Both the position numbers and the translations under genes were made by a program. Below, piece by piece: positions 7,013 through 13,284 of a stretch of DNA of 13,642 nt. Every line of letters starts with the position of its first letter. The first letter of the stretch is position 1. The notes under the pieces were generated by a model. That model saw only the letters and a program-made list of their open reading frames with translations. It had not been told where the DNA came from and searched no databases. Origin of the DNA: an uncultured Collinsella sp. (GTDB lineage Bacteria > Actinomycetota > Coriobacteriia > Coriobacteriales > Coriobacteriaceae); assembly GCA_902491055.1 (NCBI GenBank), contig CABUGI010000051.1, positions 1 through 13,642 on the forward strand. The letters are read 5' to 3'.

Positions 7013-7462
7013 ATGGTTAAGATCAATCGAAAATGGGCGGTCGTGACCTGCCTGATGGCGCTCTTGATCTGGGGCAATTCGCTGGTTCCCGGCTCGGGGT
7101 CGGGCTCGCTGAGCCTAACGGTCATGGAAACTATCCGCGGTTTCCTGCACGGCGTGGGACTTCCATATGAATGGGTGACCAACTTTGTTGTTCGCAAGTG
7201 CGCGCATTTTACCGAGTATATGGTGCTCGGCATCCTGGCAACGCACGCCTTTGATTTTGAGGGCCGGCGCACCTTTGACGTGCTGCTGCCCACGGCGGTG
7301 TTCCTGCTGCTGATTCCCTCGATCGACGAGACGATTCAGCTCTTTGTGCCGGGACGCGCCGGCATGATTACCGATGTGATGATCGACTGCTGTGGAGCGG
7401 CAACGGGCGTTGTGCTCCGATATCTCTTACGGTCGCTGATGTGCGCCAAAAAGGCCGCCTAG
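7013..7462 (+). CDS. VanZ-family membrane protein
   Basis: Small integral membrane protein of 149 residues, typical for the VanZ family. VanZ itself raises teicoplanin resistance in enterococci by an unknown mechanism; most homologues are uncharacterised envelope proteins, and nothing here supports a resistance role (no van genes are present). Four hydrophobic segments lie at about 8-25, 63-80, 88-102 and 117-137. The family signatures are visible: RKCAHFTEY at 61-69 and IDETIQLFVPGRAGMITDV at 104-122, carrying the conserved His, Glu, Gln, Pro-Gly-Arg and Asp. The ATG at 7013 follows the upstream stop by 7 bases; GGAGG inside the end of that gene is 12 bases away, a slightly long spacing that suggests translational coupling. 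The stop codon lies inside the terminator stem. Confidence 0.88.
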   Translation: MVKINRKWAVVTCLMALLIWGNSLVPGSGSGSLSLTVMETIRGFLHGVGLPYEWVTNFVVRKCAHFTEYMVLGILATHAFDFEGRRTFDVLLPTAVFLLLIPSIDETIQLFVPGRAGMITDVMIDCCGAATGVVLRYLLRSLMCAKKAA

Positions 7463-7494
7463 GACGTATTGTTTAGTCCTAGGCGGCCTTTTTT
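7448..7494. terminator. Bidirectional terminator with the VanZ stop codon in its stem
   Basis: An 18-bp perfect inverted repeat (7448-7465 with 7476-7493) has a 10-base loop. It reads A5...T6 on the + strand and T5 on the - strand, so it can serve both the VanZ unit (+) and the ROK kinase gene (-, ending at 7577). The VanZ TAG (7460-7462) is within the left arm. Confidence 0.9.
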
Positions 7495-7576
7495 ATTTGA
7501 GGGCTTATATGAGGCGTGGTGGCGTCGTTCCGTAGGTTGGATTTGCCGAGCGCGCCACGCCCTGTGGGTGCGTCTG

Positions 7577-8467
7577 CTACTGAAGCGCCTGTGCGCCCAG
7601 GGCCAGGCAGCCCATAATGCCCTGCTTGCCCTCGAGGCTGTTGTTGACGATGTAGTTATCGATGTCGTTGACCTCGGGCGTGACGATATAGCCGTTGAGC
7701 ATCTCGGCGCACTTCTTGCGCGCGAGCGGCACGATGGGGGTGTGGTCGGCCACGCCGCCGCCGATGATGATCTTTTGCGGCGCGTAGCACAGCGTGTAGG
7801 TCATGAGCGCCTGTGCCAGATAGCCGGCGAGCAGGTCCATGGCCTCCGGGTCATCGGCCATGTCTCCGGCGCTCTTGCCATCCCAGCGCTTTTTAACGCC
7901 GGGGCCGGCGATGAGGCCCTCGAGGCAGTTGTCGTGGAAGGGGCAGGCGCTATGCTCGCCGATGGTGTCGCGCGGGTCGCGCGTGACCAGGATATGGCCG
8001 GCCTCGGGATGCATCATGCCGTGTACGAGCTTGCCGCCCGATAGCACGCCGGCGCCCACGCCGGTGCCGATGGTCAGGTAGATCACGTCTGTGAGGCCCT
8101 GGGCGCAACCAAAGGTGACCTCGCCCAGGCAGGCGACGTTGACGTCGGTGTCGTAGCCGCAGGGAATATTGAGCTCGTTTTGAATGGTGCCCAGCAGATC
8201 GAAGTAGCGCCATGCCGTCTTGGGGGTCTCCAAGATCTTGCCGTACTGGGGTGAGGCGGGGTTGACCGCGGTGGGGCCAAAGGCGCCGATTCCGAGCGCG
8301 GCGATGCCCTTGTTCGCAAACCACGCGTTGACGGCCTCAACGGTCTCCTGCGGGGTCGTGGTCGCGATCTGCTCACGTTCCAGGACCGTACCGTCTGCAT
8401 AGCCCGTGGCGCAGACCATCTTGGTGCCGCCGGCCTCGAGCGCTCCGATAAGCTGCTGCTCTGCCAT
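7577..8467 (-). CDS. ROK-family sugar kinase, probable fructokinase
   Basis: Predicted ATP-dependent sugar kinase, probably forming fructose 6-phosphate from fructose in the cytoplasm. The 296-residue length fits bacterial ROK fructokinases. The phosphate-binding motif EAGGTKMVCA lies at 11-20; GAFGP at 61-65; the catalytic Asp is probably D108 in YDTDVNVACLGE; TIGTGVGAG at 132-140 is the second phosphate motif. H158 in HPEAGHI together with C175, H178 and C181 in CPFHDNCLEG form the zinc site typical of ROK enzymes; the CPFHxxCLEG form is the one seen in the fructokinase branch. The ATG at 8467 has AGAGAGGAA upstream. It shows no helix-turn-helix, so it is a kinase and not a ROK repressor. 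It is a single-gene unit; other hexoses such as mannose cannot be excluded as substrate. Confidence 0.88.
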   Translation of the reverse strand: MAEQQLIGALEAGGTKMVCATGYADGTVLEREQIATTTPQETVEAVNAWFANKGIAALGIGAFGPTAVNPASPQYGKILETPKTAWRYFDLLGTIQNELNIPCGYDTDVNVACLGEVTFGCAQGLTDVIYLTIGTGVGAGVLSGGKLVHGMMHPEAGHILVTRDPRDTIGEHSACPFHDNCLEGLIAGPGVKKRWDGKSAGDMADDPEAMDLLAGYLAQALMTYTLCYAPQKIIIGGGVADHTPIVPLARKKCAEMLNGYIVTPEVNDIDNYIVNNSLEGKQGIMGCLALGAQALQ

Positions 8468-8503
8468 AGTATTCCTCTCTGGGACGAGTTGCTCCGTGAC
8501 TAA

Positions 8504-8535
8504 AGTATAGTGCGCTAAACCATTTAAGAAAGCGC
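8504..8535 (-). promoter_or_regulatory. Promoter and possible operator of the ROK kinase gene
   Basis: On the - strand TATACT (8509-8504) is a good -10; the -35 (CTTTCT, 8532-8527, 17-base spacing) is poor, which fits an activated or regulated promoter. A dyad, GCGCT...AGCGC with 14 bases between the arms (about 8512-8535), covers the -35 and spacer and could be an operator. The dyad is short, so the operator is only a suggestion. Confidence 0.4.
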
Positions 8536-8536
8536 T

Positions 8537-8577
8537 ATAAAAAGAAGCCCCGCAACTCGGCGGTGCGGGGCTTCTTT
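8537..8577 (-). terminator. Terminator of the aminotransferase gene
   Basis: A 13-bp perfect stem (8541-8553 with 8565-8577, GC core GCCCCGC) reads into a T-run on the - strand, 26 bases beyond the aminotransferase stop. It separates that gene from the ROK kinase promoter. Confidence 0.85.
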
Positions 8578-8602
8578 GGTTGCTTTAGTTGCCGGGCCGT
8601 CC

Positions 8603-9784
8603 TTACCCGCGCGGCTTGATTTTATCACGTAGCGACTTGAGGTTCTCCAGTGCCGCGTTAAGCGTCTCATCCCGCTTGGCAAAGTGGAAACGAATCAGAT
8701 GGTTGACGGGCTCGCGGAAGAAGCTCGAGCCGGGCACGGCGCCCACGCCCACCTTAGACGCGAGGTCCTCGCAGAATTCGAGGTCGCTGTCATAGCCAAA
8801 CTCAGAGATGTCCATCATGACGTAGTAGGCGCCCTGCGGCACGTTATGCTCAAGACCGATGCTGTCGAGTCCCTGGCAGAACAGGTCGCGTTTGGCGGTA
8901 TAGAGGTCGAGGACCTCATCGTAATAGCTGTCGTCGAAATTGAGGGCGGTGACGACGGCTTCCTGCAGGGGAGCGGCGGCGCCCACGGTGAGGAAGTCGT
9001 GGACCTTTTTGATACGCTCGGTGATTTCGGCAGGGGCGATAGTGTAGCCCAGGCGCCAGCCGGTGATGGAGTAGGTCTTGGACAGCGAGCTGCAGCTGAT
9101 GGTGCGCTCAAACATGCCAGGCAGCGTGGCCATGTAGACGTGCTCATGGGGTGCGTAGACGATGTGCTCGTATACCTCGTCGGTGATGCAGTAGGCGTCG
9201 TACTTTTTGCAGAGGTCGGCGATAAAGGTGAGCTCCTCGCGCGTAAAGACCTTGCCGCAGGGGTTGGAAGGGTTGCACAGGACGATGGCTTTGGGGTCGT
9301 TGTCGCGGAAGGCCGCCTCGAGTGTCTTGCGGTCAAAGTCGAATGTGGGTGGGTTGAGCGGCACGTAGATGGGCTCGGCACCCGAAAGGATCGTGTCGGC
9401 GCCGTAGTTCTCGTAGAACGGCGAGAAGATGACGACCTTGTCGCCGGGGTTCGTGACCGTCATCATGGCGGCCATCATGGCCTCGGTGGAGCCGCAGGTG
9501 ACTACGATATTCTCGTTGGGGTTCACCGGCATGCCCATAAAGTGCTCCTGTTTGGCGGCGAGCGCCTCGCGCATGGCCTGGGAGCCCCAGGTGATGGAGT
9601 ACTGGTGATAGAGCGGCTTGGGGTCGCTGGCGATGGTGCTCAGGCTATCGAGCAGCTGCGCCGGGGGATCGAAGTCGGGGAAGCCCTGCGACAGGTTGAC
9701 GGCGCCATACTTGTTGGAGATGCGCGTCATGCGGCGGATGACGGAATCGGTAAACGTTGCCGTGCGGTTGGAGAGTTCTTTCAT
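8603..9784 (-). CDS. PLP-dependent class I/II aminotransferase
   Basis: Pyridoxal-phosphate enzyme moving an amino group between an amino acid and a 2-oxo acid in the cytoplasm. The product is 393 residues, normal for fold-type I. The N-terminal NLSQGFPDFDPP (30-41) is characteristic of the group that includes kynurenine, glutamine and methionine aminotransferases such as E. coli YbdL, so aromatic or sulfur amino acids are plausible substrates. Active-site residues visible: N174 in NPSNPCGK, D202 and Y205 in DEVYEHIVY, the Schiff-base lysine K236 in SSLSKTYSITGWRLGY, and R365 in RFHFAK for the substrate carboxylate. The ATG at 9784 is chosen over the in-frame ATG at 9802 because AAAGGA lies 6 bases upstream of it. 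It has its own terminator. The exact substrate is not determined by sequence alone, and no pathway neighbours help. Confidence 0.9.
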   Translation of the reverse strand: MKELSNRTATFTDSVIRRMTRISNKYGAVNLSQGFPDFDPPAQLLDSLSTIASDPKPLYHQYSITWGSQAMREALAAKQEHFMGMPVNPNENIVVTCGSTEAMMAAMMTVTNPGDKVVIFSPFYENYGADTILSGAEPIYVPLNPPTFDFDRKTLEAAFRDNDPKAIVLCNPSNPCGKVFTREELTFIADLCKKYDAYCITDEVYEHIVYAPHEHVYMATLPGMFERTISCSSLSKTYSITGWRLGYTIAPAEITERIKKVHDFLTVGAAAPLQEAVVTALNFDDSYYDEVLDLYTAKRDLFCQGLDSIGLEHNVPQGAYYVMMDISEFGYDSDLEFCEDLASKVGVGAVPGSSFFREPVNHLIRFHFAKRDETLNAALENLKSLRDKIKPRG

Positions 9785-9894
9785 GCCGGTCCTTTCGAGC
9801 ATTTGCAGTGGGGCAAGTTTACTCCTATGAAACCGGTGGGATTTGCTCGAAATGGTCTCGAAAAACTCTTTTCAAAATTCTTGAAAATTGGGGC

Positions 9895-9923
9895 TTGCAT
9901 CGCGTGGCGTTCCTTGCAATAAT
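9895..9923 (+). promoter_or_regulatory. Promoter of the tRNA cluster
   Basis: TTGCAT (9895-9900) and AATAAT (9918-9923) are separated by 17 bases and end 26 bases before the first tRNA. The region just upstream is A/T-rich (A and T runs at 9860-9890), as UP elements often are. Confidence 0.7.
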
Positions 9924-9949
9924 AGTCGAGCGCGAAGCGCACAGGACAC

Positions 9950-10027
9950 GGTGGGTGTAGCTCAGTTGGCTAGAGCGACGGGTTGTGGTCCCGTAGGTCG
10001 AGGGTTCGAGTCCCTTTACCCACCCCA
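9950..10027 (+). tRNA. tRNA-His (anticodon GTG)
   Basis: A complete cloverleaf. The acceptor stem is GTGGGTG with TACCCAC; the D arm begins GCTCAGTTGGCTAGAGC. The anticodon arm ACGGG-TTGTGGT-CCCGT puts GTG at 9985-9987; the T arm is GAGGG-TTCGAGT-CCCTT. Base 73 is C and the base before position 1 is G, which is the G-1:C73 pair specific to histidine tRNA. CCA is encoded at 10025-10027. Confidence 0.95.
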
Positions 10028-10049
10028 ATTCTTGCTTCGTGTTGATATC

Positions 10050-10125
10050 GGGTCGTTAGCTCAGTTGGTAGAGCAGGGGACTCTTAATCCCAAGGTCCAG
10101 GGTTCGACCCCCTGACGGCCCACCA
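10050..10125 (+). tRNA. tRNA-Lys (anticodon CTT), copy 1
   Basis: A complete cloverleaf of 76 bases with acceptor GGGTCGT/ACGGCCC, D arm GCTCAGTTGGTAGAGC, anticodon loop CTCTTAA with CTT at 10083-10085, T loop TTCGACC, discriminator A and encoded CCA. It reads AAG codons. The outermost pair of the anticodon stem appears as G-A in both copies. Confidence 0.95.
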
Positions 10126-10138
10126 CACGATATCTCCT

Positions 10139-10164
10139 CTAAAGTCCGCCATAACGGACTTTAG
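10139..10164. other. Hairpin between the two tRNA-Lys genes
   Basis: CTAAAGTCCG (10139-10148) and CGGACTTTAG (10155-10164) form a perfect 10-bp stem with a 6-base loop. Only CTTT follows, so it is a poor terminator; it may be a weak terminator or an RNA-processing signal within the polycistronic tRNA transcript. Confidence 0.5.
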
Positions 10165-10168
10165 CTTT

Positions 10169-10244
10169 GGGTCGTTAGCTCAGTTGGTAGAGCAGGGGAC
10201 TCTTAATCCCAAGGTCCAGGGTTCGACCCCCTGACGGCCCACCA
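10169..10244 (+). tRNA. tRNA-Lys (anticodon CTT), copy 2
   Basis: Identical over its 76 bases to the copy at 10050-10125, with anticodon CTT at 10202-10204 and encoded CCA. The two genes are 43 bases apart, which points to a local tandem duplication with divergent spacers. Confidence 0.95.
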
Positions 10245-10253
10245 AAGCATGTT

Positions 10254-10285
10254 AAGACGGTCAACTTCGGTTGGCCGTCTTTTTT
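10254..10285 (+). terminator. Terminator of the tRNA cluster
   Basis: AAGACGGTCAAC and GTTGGCCGTCTT form a 12-bp stem with one G-U pair, capped by a C(TTCG)G tetraloop and followed by a T-run to 10285. It lies 9 bases after the last tRNA. Confidence 0.92.
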
Positions 10286-10341
10286 GTTGACCTTTCATGG
10301 GGTCGAACCCGAAAGGGCGCGGAGCTGAGAAATCTGCACCG

Positions 10342-10401
10342 TGATTCCCTTAGGGAAAACACTGCTAAAGCCCCGTAGGCGTGTTCTCCTTAGAGGAATC
10401 A
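10342..10401. repeat. Imperfect 21-base inverted repeat after the tRNA cluster
   Basis: Bases 10342-10362 and 10381-10401 match as inverted copies at 17 of 21 positions, with 18 bases between. The left arm also holds its own palindrome, TTCCCTTAGGGAA. It sits between the tRNA terminator (+) and the end of the flavoprotein gene (-). It has no T-run, so it is not a standard terminator; it may stabilise the 3' end of the flavoprotein mRNA or be a REP-like element. The rest of 10286-10460 shows no gene. Confidence 0.5.
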
Positions 10402-10460
10402 TGCTCACAGGGCTCGATGCATGTTGAAAAGTTGTGATCAAACTCAAAGTGAGAATCGAT

Positions 10461-11987
10461 TTAGTCTGCTCGATAGTGCGAACCTAAGCTTTCAGTCCGC
10501 TTGCGCATGGCTTTGACCATTTCTTGTGCTAGTTGAATCTGCGATTGCAGGCGGGCGAGGGCTGCGACTTCGCTGTCCTGGGCTTTCTGTGTGCTCAAGG
10601 TCGTTGCCTCTGCCTTCAAGCCCTCAAGCTCGTGTAGTGCCTCGGATAGGCCCGTCTCGGTGCGGTTGATCATGCAATAGGTGCTCATCGTGTGTTTGAG
10701 GCCGTACGTCAGGCGTTCGGCATCTGTTGTAGCAATGCCGTACTGTGGGAGGGCGATATCCGCCTTCAGGGCTGCCTCAGGCTCTTTCTGCGCTGCAAGG
10801 GCTGCCGATGCGCCTGCGATGCGTCCGAACACGATGCCGTTGGCGCTCGACAAGCCACCAATACGGTCGGCTCCGTGCATACCGCCCGTTGCCTCGCCAC
10901 AGGCGTAGAGGCCCTCAACGCCCGTGTACGCGGTCTTGTCGATCTTGATACCGCCGTTGGCGGCGTGGGCATACATCGCCACGCGCATCTCGTCAGTTGG
11001 CGCGATGCCGTGCTCCTCTTGTAGCCAGGTGGCAAAGGTCTGCACAAACTCGGGGACGTCCTCGCGGGGGAAGTCGTAGTGGAGCGCGAGGCCTTCGGCG
11101 CCCGCTTGATCGATGGCGAGATCGATGGCGCGGGAGGCCAAGCGTGACGTGAAGGGACCATATCCGGAGCGCTGATCGAGCAGGTCGTCCAGCTTGCCGT
11201 CGGCAATATCGACCGGTTGGTCAAATGTGACGTAGCGCCAGGTCTTCTCGTTGAAGACCAGGTTGTGCTTGGGCTCGATGAAGCCGGGCATCATCTGCAT
11301 GAACTCTATATTAGTTAGGGACGCACCGTGCACCAGTGCGATGGCCTGCGAGGAGCTGAGCACATCGGCGGAAGTGAGGCTTCGCTCGAACAGGCCACCC
11401 GTGCCGCCCGCAGCGATGATAGTGGCCTTGGCTGTCATAGGCACGAGATGCTCGTTTGCGCGGTCGTAGAGCACGGCGCCGGTAATCTTTCCGGTTGTGT
11501 CCTCAACAAGGTCGATAAGCTCGTGGCGGGGGAGCGGGCGAATGCCGAGAGACTCGATCTGGGCCGTACACGCGTCCTCAAGGGGCTTGCGGGTGAGGCC
11601 GCGCCACATACGCGTCTTATGGTCAAAGCAGGGGATAAATTGCTTTTGCTGGGCGCTCTCGGCACTTTGCGGACGCTGGAGCTCAACACCTAGATCCTGC
11701 TCGAGCCATTGGATGGCCTGAGGAATACCGTGGACAAACGTCTGGACGAGCGTAGGGTCGGCAACGCCGCCGCCCACGGCCTGGATGGTGTCGATGAGGT
11801 CCTGCTCGTCGTCTTCGTCGACGGGGCCAATAAGGCCGAGGCCCCAGGTGCCCGGGAAAAAGCTCGATCCGCTCATGGTCTTGCCGGCGCTTGCGATGGC
11901 AACGGTTGCGCCCGCGCGTGCTGCTTCTATGGCGGCGCAAAGGCCCGCAATGCCAGATCCAATTACCAGTACATCAGTCGATTCCAT
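10461..11987 (-). CDS. FAD-dependent flavoprotein, fumarate reductase / L-aspartate oxidase family
   Basis: Soluble flavoprotein of 508 residues related to the FrdA/SdhA/NadB family, which oxidise or reduce succinate-like substrates. The N-terminal Rossmann FAD motif is GSGIAGLCAAIEAARAG (10-26); ATIIAAGGTGGLF is the second FAD strand; the capping domain ends in MYAHAANGGIKID, where H341 matches the conserved active-site histidine and GG follows; LYACGEATGGMHGADRIGG (360-378) closes the FAD site. The C-terminal 70 residues are helical and charged. There is no twin-arginine or lipoprotein signal, no heme motif and no FMN-attachment domain. The start is ATG 11987, preceded by AGAAAGGA; the open frame continues to 12116 without a better site. 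No nadA, nadC or frdB neighbour is present, so NadB is only one possibility. The segment SGSSFFPGTWGLGL (39-52) is unlike classic NadB. Confidence 0.85.
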   Translation of the reverse strand: MESTDVLVIGSGIAGLCAAIEAARAGATVAIASAGKTMSGSSFFPGTWGLGLIGPVDEDDEQDLIDTIQAVGGGVADPTLVQTFVHGIPQAIQWLEQDLGVELQRPQSAESAQQKQFIPCFDHKTRMWRGLTRKPLEDACTAQIESLGIRPLPRHELIDLVEDTTGKITGAVLYDRANEHLVPMTAKATIIAAGGTGGLFERSLTSADVLSSSQAIALVHGASLTNIEFMQMMPGFIEPKHNLVFNEKTWRYVTFDQPVDIADGKLDDLLDQRSGYGPFTSRLASRAIDLAIDQAGAEGLALHYDFPREDVPEFVQTFATWLQEEHGIAPTDEMRVAMYAHAANGGIKIDKTAYTGVEGLYACGEATGGMHGADRIGGLSSANGIVFGRIAGASAALAAQKEPEAALKADIALPQYGIATTDAERLTYGLKHTMSTYCMINRTETGLSEALHELEGLKAEATTLSTQKAQDSEVAALARLQSQIQLAQEMVKAMRKRTESLGSHYRAD

Positions 11988-12174
11988 TGGATTCCTTTCT
12001 CGTTCGCGCATTGTCGCACGGGTGATCGGCAATGGGGCCGCAAAGACTCGGCAAATCGGTAAAGGGCAAATATGGCAGGTGGGCGTCATGGACGCTCTGA
12101 CGCTCCATCTCATCACATCACGTATTTAGCCTCAACTGATATATCGGCATTAGCTGCCCTGTGACAGCACAACC

Positions 12175-12232
12175 AAAAAGAGCCGCCACCTCGAAAGGTG
12201 GCGGCTCTAAATCGAAAGGTGGCGGCTCTAAA
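12175..12232 (-). terminator. Terminator of the GGGtGRT unit with a duplicated stem arm
   Basis: On the - strand AGAGCCGCCACCT pairs with AGGTGGCGGCTCT through a TTCG loop and runs into TTTTT (ending at 12175). The arm is present twice: bases 12191-12211 are repeated exactly at 12212-12232, so arms 12196-12208 and 12217-12229 can both pair with 12179-12191. A small ATCGCG/CGCGAT hairpin lies between it and the stop codon. Confidence 0.85.
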
Positions 12233-12263
12233 GCTCAACTATATGAGCATCGCGCAGGCGCGA

Positions 12264-13265
12264 TTAGGCCTTGAGGGCCTCCTCGACGGCGACAGCGCAG
12301 GCGACGGTGGCACCGACCATGGGGTTGTTGCCCATGCCGATGAGACCCATCATGTCGACGTGCGCAGGCACGGAGGAAGAACCGGCGAACTGGGCGTCGG
12401 AGTGCATACGGCCCATGGTGTCGGTCATGCCGTAGCTGGCGGGACCGGCGGCCATGTTGTCCGGGTGCAGGGTGCGGCCGGTGCCGCCGCCGGAGGCCAC
12501 GGAGAAGTACTTCTTGCCCTGCTCGATGCATTCCTTCTTATAGGTGCCGGCCACAGGGTGCTGGAAGCGGGTGGGGTTGGTGGAGTTGCCGGTGATGGAC
12601 ACGTCCACGCCCTCGTGGTGCATGATGGCCACGCCCTCCCGGACGTCGTCGGCGCCGTAGCAGCGGACGTCGGCCCGCTCGCCCTCGGAATAGCGGATCT
12701 CGCGGACGATGTTCAGCTTGCCGGTGTAGTAGTCGAACTGGGTCTGCACATAGGTGAAGCCGTTGATGCGGCTGATGATCTGGGCGGCGTCCTTGCCCAG
12801 GCCGTTGAGGATGACCCGCAGGGGCTCCTTCCGGGCCTTGTTGGCGTTGCGGACGATGCCGATGGCGCCCTCAGCGGCGGCGAAGGACTCGTGGCCGGCC
12901 AGGAAGGCAAAGCACTTGGTCTCGTCCCGCAGCAGCATGGCGCCCAGATTGCCGTGGCCCAGGCCCACCTTGCGGTCCTCGGCAACAGAGCCGGGGATGC
13001 AGAAGGCCTGCAGGCCCTCGCCGATGGCCTCGGCAGCGTCGGCAGCGGTGGCCACGTTCTTCTTCAGAGCGATGGCGGCGCCCACGCAGTACGCCCAGGC
13101 GGCGTTCTCAAAGCAGATGGGCTGGATGCCCTTGACGATGTCGTAGGGGTCGAAGCCGGCGGCCTTGCAGATGTCACGGCACTCCTCCACGCTGGAAATT
13201 CCGTACTGAGCCAGGACGGAATTGATCTTGTCGATTCTTCTCTCGTAGCTTTCAAACAGAGCCAT
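12264..13265 (-). CDS. GGGtGRT-family protein
   Basis: Member of the family named after its Gly-rich motif; its biochemical function is not established to my knowledge. The product is 333 residues and looks full length. The motif ASGGGTGRTLHPDN contains GGGTGRT at 259-265. Other Gly-rich loops are GLGHGNLGAM (about 101-110), FAFLAGHESFAAAEGAIGI (about 119-137) and the C-terminal MGLIGMGNNPMVGATVACAVAVEEAL. Cysteines at 29, 33, 51, 60 and 89 might bind metal or a cluster. No signal peptide or membrane helix is seen. The ATG at 13265 has AAAGGAGG 9-10 bases upstream. It is the second gene of a unit: the scaffold-like gene ends 19 bases before it. Codon use (Leu mostly CTG; Arg CGG 5 and AGA 2 of 17) differs from argS and rho, suggesting acquisition, perhaps from a clostridial donor. 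Confidence 0.9.
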   Translation of the reverse strand: MALFESYERRIDKINSVLAQYGISSVEECRDICKAAGFDPYDIVKGIQPICFENAAWAYCVGAAIALKKNVATAADAAEAIGEGLQAFCIPGSVAEDRKVGLGHGNLGAMLLRDETKCFAFLAGHESFAAAEGAIGIVRNANKARKEPLRVILNGLGKDAAQIISRINGFTYVQTQFDYYTGKLNIVREIRYSEGERADVRCYGADDVREGVAIMHHEGVDVSITGNSTNPTRFQHPVAGTYKKECIEQGKKYFSVASGGGTGRTLHPDNMAAGPASYGMTDTMGRMHSDAQFAGSSSVPAHVDMMGLIGMGNNPMVGATVACAVAVEEALKA

Positions 13266-13284
13266 TGGTCAATTCCTCCTTTTC

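Noticed and set aside
5542..7293. 583-codon open frame antisense to the membrane-protein gene
   Set aside because: Crosses two + strand genes that have good starts, promoter and terminator; no family features.
7013..7462. Glycopeptide resistance locus because of the VanZ-family gene
   Set aside because: No vanH, vanA, vanX, vanR or vanS homologue is present; most VanZ-family proteins are not part of resistance clusters.
10299..10310. GGGGTCGAACCC, the exact inverted copy of 12 bases of the tRNA-Lys T arm
   Set aside because: The core TTCGA is common to most tRNAs, no other tRNA arm is present, and the surrounding bases do not fold into a cloverleaf, so a tRNA remnant or antitoxin-like RNA is not supported.
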